The position numbers were made by a program, and so were the translations under genes. Of a DNA stretch of 64,000 bases, positions 59,846 through 64,000 are shown piece after piece; position 1 is the stretch's first letter; each line of letters begins with the position of its first letter. This DNA is from Sphingomicrobium aestuariivivum (GTDB taxonomy: Bacteria; Pseudomonadota; Alphaproteobacteria; Sphingomonadales; Sphingomonadaceae): positions 248,001-312,000 of the forward strand of contig NZ_CP102629.1 in assembly GCF_024721585.1 (NCBI RefSeq), given 5' to 3'. The notes beneath the pieces were generated by a model that worked only from the letters and a program-made list of their open reading frames with translations, did not search any database and was not told the origin of the DNA.

Positions 59846-62800
59846 GCGAGACCGTCCCTGCCATCCTCAAGGCGTCCGCGCCGCTCACGCTGGCGAGCGC
59901 GCCGACCGGCTACCTGCCGTGGCTGGCGGGCGACCTTGCCCGCGCCGCCGCCGACCGCGGGGGCCGGGCGTGGATCATCGCTGCCGACGAGGCCGCGCTG
60001 CGTGCGATCGCCGACACCGCGCCGATCTTCGCGCCCGAGGTTCAGGTCATCCAGCTGCCGGCATGGGACTGCCTGCCCTATGACCGTGCCAGCCCCGCGC
60101 TGAAAGTCATGGCCGACCGCATGGGAGCGCTTGCCCGCATCGCCCGTTCGCCGAAAAAGCCGCAGCTCGTCGTCACCACCGCCACCGCAGTCGCCCAGCG
60201 CATGCTCTGTCCCGACCGCATCAAGGGTCTCGTGCGCCGCCTCACCGAAGGCAGCGAAATCGAGCGCGACACGCTGGTCAGGCTCCTCCAGGCCAATGGC
60301 TATGCGCGGGTCGACGCGGTGCATGACGCGGGTGAATTCGCCGTGCGCGGCGCCATCGTCGACCTCTTCCCCGCGGGCTTTTCCTCGGGGGTGCGCCTGG
60401 ACTTCTTCGGCGACGAGATCGAGACGATGCGGGCCTTCGATCCGACCGACCAGCGCTCCACGGGGCGGGTCGAGGGCTTCACCCTCATGCCCGCCTCCGA
60501 GGCGCTGCTCGACGAGGAGAGCATCAAGCGCTTCCGCTCGCGCTACCGCGAGAAATTCGGCGCCACCGCGACGGGCGACCCGCTCTACGAAGCGGTGAGC
60601 GACGGGCGCCGCCTCGCCGGCATGGAGCATTGGCTGCCGCTGTTCGAGGAGACGCTGGCGACGCTCGAGGACTATGTCGGCGAGCATGACGTGGTGATCC
60701 GCGATGCCAATGCCGACGCCGCATTGGGCTCGCGGCTCGAAGCGGTGGAAGACTATTTCCAGAACCGGCGCCGGGTCGAGGCGCAGGAAGCGGGCAGCTA
60801 TCGACCGTTGCCCCCCTCCGCGCTCTACCTCACCGATGAGGAGTGGTCCGGGGAAAAGCAGTCGCTCCCCGTCCATCTCGCCACCCCCTTCCCCGCGCCG
60901 TCGGGCGACGACACGATCGATGTGGGCGTGAACGGCCCACGCGATTTCGCCCCCGAGCGTGCACAAAACGCCAATGTCTACGAGGCCGTCGCCGACCATA
61001 TCGCCAACCTGTCCAAGGGCGGGCGCACGGTCGTGCTGGCGAGCTACTCCGAAGGCGCGCGCGAACGCCTCGACGGTCTCCTCAAGGATCATGGCGTCGA
61101 GGCCCGCCGCATGGCGGCAACCTGGCAGGAAGCGCTCGGCGGCAAGGCGCCCGCGCTCATGGTCCTGCCGCTCGACCATGGCTTCACCACTGACGAGGTC
61201 GCCGTCCTGTCCGAACAGGACATGCTCGGCGACCGTCTCGTCCGCCGCGCCAAGCGCAAGAAGTCCGCCGACGCCTTCATGGCCGAACTGTCGGCGATGA
61301 CGCCGGGCGACCTCGTCGTCCACGACGAGCATGGCATCGCCAAATATAAGGGCCTCGTCACCATCGAGGTCGGCGGCAGCCCGCACGATTGCGTCTCGCT
61401 CGAATATGCGGGCGAGGACAAGCTCTACGTCCCCGTCGAGAATATCGACGTTCTCTCGCGCTACGGTTCGGGCGAGGAAGGCGTGACGCTCGACCGCCTC
61501 GGCGGCGAGGCGTGGCAGCGGCGCAAGGCGAAAATGAAGGAGCGGATCCGCGAGATTGCGGGCAAGCTCATCAAGGTCGCCGCCGAACGCGCGCTCCGCG
61601 AAGGCCAGCCCGCCCCCGTCGACAGCGCCTATCCGCAATTCGTCGACCGCTTCCCCTATGAAGAGACCGACGACCAGGAGAGCGCCATCGCCGACGTCCT
61701 CGCCGACCTCGAGAGCGGGCGGCCGATGGACCGGCTCGTCTGCGGCGATGTCGGTTTCGGCAAGACCGAGGTCGCGCTCCGCGCCGCCTTCGTCGCGGCA
61801 ATGGCCGGCTTCCAGGTCGCGGTCGTGGCGCCCACCACCATCCTCGCGCGCCAGCATTTCCAGAACTTCTGCGAACGCTTCCAGGGCTTTCCTGTCGAGA
61901 TCGGGCGCTTGTCGCGGCTCGTGACCCCCGCCGAGGCCAAGAAGACCAAGGAAGGGCTGGAGAAGGGCAGCGTCGACATCGTGATCGGCACCCACGCCCT
62001 GCTCGGCAAGTCGGTGAAGTTCAAGAAGCTCGGCCTCGTCATCGTCGACGAGGAGCAGCATTTCGGTGTCGCCCACAAGGAGCGCCTGAAAGCGCTGAAG
62101 TCGGACGTCCACGTCCTCACCCTCACCGCCACGCCGATCCCGCGCACGCTGCAGATGGCGATGACGGGCCTGCGCGACCTCAGCGTCATCCAGACCCCGC
62201 CGGTCGATCGCCTCGCGGTGCGCACCTATGTCATGCCGCACGACCCCGTCGTCGTGCGCGAGGCGCTGCTGCGCGAACATTATCGCGGCGGGCAGAGCTT
62301 CTATGTGGCGCCCCGGATCGCCGACCTTCCCGCGATCGAGGAGTATCTGCGCGACGAAGTGCCCGAGGTGAAGTATCTGGTTGCCCACGGCCAGATGAGC
62401 CCGACCGAGGTCGAGGAGCGGATGAGCGCCTTCTACGATCGCAAATATGACGTGCTGCTGTCGACCACCATCGTCGAAAGCGGGCTCGACATCCCGAGCG
62501 CCAACACGCTGATCGTCCACCGCGCCGACCGCTTCGGCCTCGCCCAGCTCTACCAGCTGCGCGGGCGCGTCGGTCGCTCCAAGACGCGGGCTTATGCCTA
62601 TCTGACGACGCCCGAGCCGCACCTTGTCTCGGACAGCGCGGAAAAGCGCCTCCAGGTGCTCGCCAATCTCGACAACCTCGGCGCGGGCTTCCAGCTCGCC
62701 AGCCATGATCTCGACCTGCGCGGCGCGGGCAACCTGCTCGGCGACGAGCAGTCGGGCCACATCAAGGAGGTCGGTTTCGAGCTTTACCAGTCGATGCTCG

Positions 62801-63342
62801 AGGAGGCGATCGTCCAGATCAAGGCCGACGGCGGCGGCGATGTGTCGGGCGACAGCCTCAACCCACAGATCAATGTCGCGGCGCCCATCCTCATCCCCGA
62901 GGATTATGTCTCCGACCTCGACCTGCGCATGGGCCTCTACCGCCGCCTCGGCGATCTCGAGAGCCGTGCCGACATCGACGCCTTCGCCGCCGAGCTGATC
63001 GACCGCTTCGGCAAGCTTCCGCAAGAGACGCAGAATTTGCTCGAGGTCATCGAGATCAAGGTCAATTGCCGCAAGGCACGCATTGCCAAGATGGATGCTG
63101 GCGCCAAAGGCGCGGTCGTCCAGTTCGCCAAGGAAGGCTTTGCCGACGTGCCCGGGCTCATCGCCTATGTCGAGCGGCTCAAGGGCCGTGCGCGCCTTCG
63201 TCCCGACGGGAAGCTCGTCGTCTCGGGCAACTGGCCGGGCGAACATGACCGCATCAACGGCGCGCTACAGCTCAGCCGCGGCCTGTCGAAGGTCGCGAGG
63301 GCAGCGGCGAAGGAAGCGAAGAAGGAAGCCGAACCGGCCTAG
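59842..63342 (+). CDS. mfd: Transcription-repair coupling factor Mfd
   Basis: ATP-driven translocase that removes stalled RNA polymerase at DNA lesions and recruits UvrA. The 1166-aa protein starts with TTG. It has UvrB-like N-terminal domains (LPAWDCLPYDRASPA, about 73-87), an RNA-polymerase-interacting domain (near 480-560, LVVHDEHGIAKYKGL), Walker A CGDVGFGKTEVALRA (about 634), a DEEQ box in IVDEEQHFGV (about 735), [12 protein letters not shown] and [17 protein letters not shown] (about 907). A TRCF C-terminal domain is present. Full length and intact. The stop overlaps that of the convergent EAL gene. Confidence 0.97.
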   Translation: MSETVPAILKASAPLTLASAPTGYLPWLAGDLARAAADRGGRAWIIAADEAALRAIADTAPIFAPEVQVIQLPAWDCLPYDRASPALKVMADRMGALARIARSPKKPQLVVTTATAVAQRMLCPDRIKGLVRRLTEGSEIERDTLVRLLQANGYARVDAVHDAGEFAVRGAIVDLFPAGFSSGVRLDFFGDEIETMRAFDPTDQRSTGRVEGFTLMPASEALLDEESIKRFRSRYREKFGATATGDPLYEAVSDGRRLAGMEHWLPLFEETLATLEDYVGEHDVVIRDANADAALGSRLEAVEDYFQNRRRVEAQEAGSYRPLPPSALYLTDEEWSGEKQSLPVHLATPFPAPSGDDTIDVGVNGPRDFAPERAQNANVYEAVADHIANLSKGGRTVVLASYSEGARERLDGLLKDHGVEARRMAATWQEALGGKAPALMVLPLDHGFTTDEVAVLSEQDMLGDRLVRRAKRKKSADAFMAELSAMTPGDLVVHDEHGIAKYKGLVTIEVGGSPHDCVSLEYAGEDKLYVPVENIDVLSRYGSGEEGVTLDRLGGEAWQRRKAKMKERIREIAGKLIKVAAERALREGQPAPVDSAYPQFVDRFPYEETDDQESAIADVLADLESGRPMDRLVCGDVGFGKTEVALRAAFVAAMAGFQVAVVAPTTILARQHFQNFCERFQGFPVEIGRLSRLVTPAEAKKTKEGLEKGSVDIVIGTHALLGKSVKFKKLGLVIVDEEQHFGVAHKERLKALKSDVHVLTLTATPIPRTLQMAMTGLRDLSVIQTPPVDRLAVRTYVMPHDPVVVREALLREHYRGGQSFYVAPRIADLPAIEEYLRDEVPEVKYLVAHGQMSPTEVEERMSAFYDRKYDVLLSTTIVESGLDIPSANTLIVHRADRFGLAQLYQLRGRVGRSKTRAYAYLTTPEPHLVSDSAEKRLQVLANLDNLGAGFQLASHDLDLRGAGNLLGDEQSGHIKEVGFELYQSMLEEAIVQIKADGGGDVSGDSLNPQINVAAPILIPEDYVSDLDLRMGLYRRLGDLESRADIDAFAAELIDRFGKLPQETQNLLEVIEIKVNCRKARIAKMDAGAKGAVVQFAKEGFADVPGLIAYVERLKGRARLRPDGKLVVSGNWPGEHDRINGALQLSRGLSKVARAAAKEAKKEAEPA

Positions 63343-64000
63343 TGGCGCTCGCGGTTGGCGAAGGCGACGAAGCGGCCGAGCGCATCCTCGTCTAGCGGGC
63401 CCGAACCGAGGAATCCCTGGTAGAGATCGGCGCCCCATTCGCCGAGCAGGTCGAGCTGCGCGGCATTCTCGACGCCTTCGACCACGGTGCGCATGCCGAG
63501 CTCCTGCGCCATCTTGAGGAGCGCGCGCACGACGATGCGGTCCTTGTCGCCGCCGACGATGTCGGCGATCAGCCCGCGGTCGATCTTGAGCGTGTCGATC
63601 GGCAGGCTGGTGAGATAGGCGAGGCTCGAATAGCCGGTGCCGAAATCGTCGACCGCGATGCGGACGCCAAGCGTGCGAAGCTTCATGAGCCGCCGCGCCG
63701 CCTCCGGATGCTCGGTGACATGGCCGTTTTCGACCAGTTCCAGCGTCAGCCGTTCGGGCGGAAACCCGCTGTCGCGCAGCATGTCCATGAAGCTTTCGGG
63801 AAAATCCCGGTCCATCAGCTCGTCGGGGAGCAGGTTCAACGACAGGCCGATTTCGCCCAGCGGCCCTTCCCACTGAGCGGCCTTCTCGAGCGCATCATAT
63901 TGCACCGAGCGCGACAGCGGGCCCTCTAGCTGGGCCGCGCGAGCCCTCTGGAACAAAGCATCGGCGCCCGTTCCCGTGGGCTCCCAACGCGCCAGCGCCT
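63339..64000 (-). CDS. EAL-domain cyclic-di-GMP phosphodiesterase (partial, 5' end outside window)
   Basis: The C-terminal 220 or so residues of an EAL domain; the frame is open to the window edge at 64000 and begins ...ALARWEP, just after the EAL motif itself. Conserved catalytic features are present: FDxxS-like SLNLLPDEL, LTLELVENGHVTE, VDDFGTGYSSLAYL, LKIDRGLI and VVEGVENAAQ. It is probably an active hydrolase of c-di-GMP. Upstream domains (for example GGDEF or sensor) cannot be seen. Convergent with mfd, stop codons overlapping. Confidence 0.92.
   Translation of the reverse strand, partial: ALARWEPTGTGADALFQRARAAQLEGPLSRSVQYDALEKAAQWEGPLGEIGLSLNLLPDELMDRDFPESFMDMLRDSGFPPERLTLELVENGHVTEHPEAARRLMKLRTLGVRIAVDDFGTGYSSLAYLTSLPIDTLKIDRGLIADIVGGDKDRIVVRALLKMAQELGMRTVVEGVENAAQLDLLGEWGADLYQGFLGSGPLDEDALGRFVAFANRERH

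Overview
The window looks like a chromosomal segment of an alphaproteobacterium of the order Sphingomonadales (Sphingomonadaceae/Erythrobacteraceae-like). This is inferred from very high G+C with C/G-ending codons, the sdhE-mfd pair, the eno-ftsB-pdhA-pdhB run with a lipoyl domain fused to PdhB, TrmFO, a DUF4170 gene, and two sites resembling alphaproteobacterial EcfG promoters. Coding density is very high and neighbouring genes often overlap by 1 to 4 bases. No rRNA, insertion sequence, CRISPR array or replication origin is visible.

Layout. 1-7119: a MAPEG protein on the plus strand, then a minus-strand run of ETF-ubiquinone oxidoreductase, a secreted TPR protein, ispE, the NAD(P)HX repair enzyme and an Fe-S RNA (uracil-5) methyltransferase. 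7215-12678: plus-strand UDG-like protein, soluble lytic transglycosylase, radical SAM protein, M28 peptidase, tRNA-Pro(TGG) and a small lipoprotein. 12683-14782: a roughly 2.1-kb low-G+C island inserted at the 3' end of tRNA-Ile(CAT). A perfect 17-bp direct repeat bounds it. It carries two minus-strand genes, one a possible HEPN protein and one DUF2971, and no integrase. 14899-22340: an unusual histidine kinase-like protein, a periplasmic TPR protein, yaaA, gyrA and a host-attachment-family gene behind a perfect GGAAC-N17-CGTT promoter.

22363-35708: a tandem pair of secreted S41-type proteins, one without the catalytic serine; trmFO; an EF-hand protein; a minus-strand central-metabolism run (eno, ftsB, pdhA, pdhB, squalene/phytoene synthase-like); and, divergent from eno, a four-gene envelope/stress cluster with a candidate EcfG-type promoter. 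DUF4170, rhomboid and greA follow. 35785-45237: carB, a lipoprotein and carA (translationally coupled), then a macromolecular-synthesis block of yqeY-dnaG-rpoD. 45318-49273: an orphan PP-loop (QueC/MurL-like) protein, a PspC-domain gene behind a well-formed sigma-54 promoter with an upstream palindrome, two unknown genes and a MoxR ATPase. 49270-54483: an XRE regulator/DUF2975 pair, a soluble chemoreceptor-like protein, the VWA (CoxE-like) partner of MoxR, a NamZ-like DUF1343 hydrolase and a DOMON-like protein. 54549-64000: tyrS, recG, a LysR regulator with a divergent secreted protein, sdhE, mfd and the 3' part of an EAL-domain gene cut by the window edge.

Most of the window is housekeeping. 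The accessory or unusual signals are the tRNA-Ile mini-island with its HEPN-like/DUF2971 pair, the orphan PP-loop protein after rpoD, the sigma-54-controlled pspC, the two EcfG-like promoters, and two genes whose conserved N-termini have no standard start codon.
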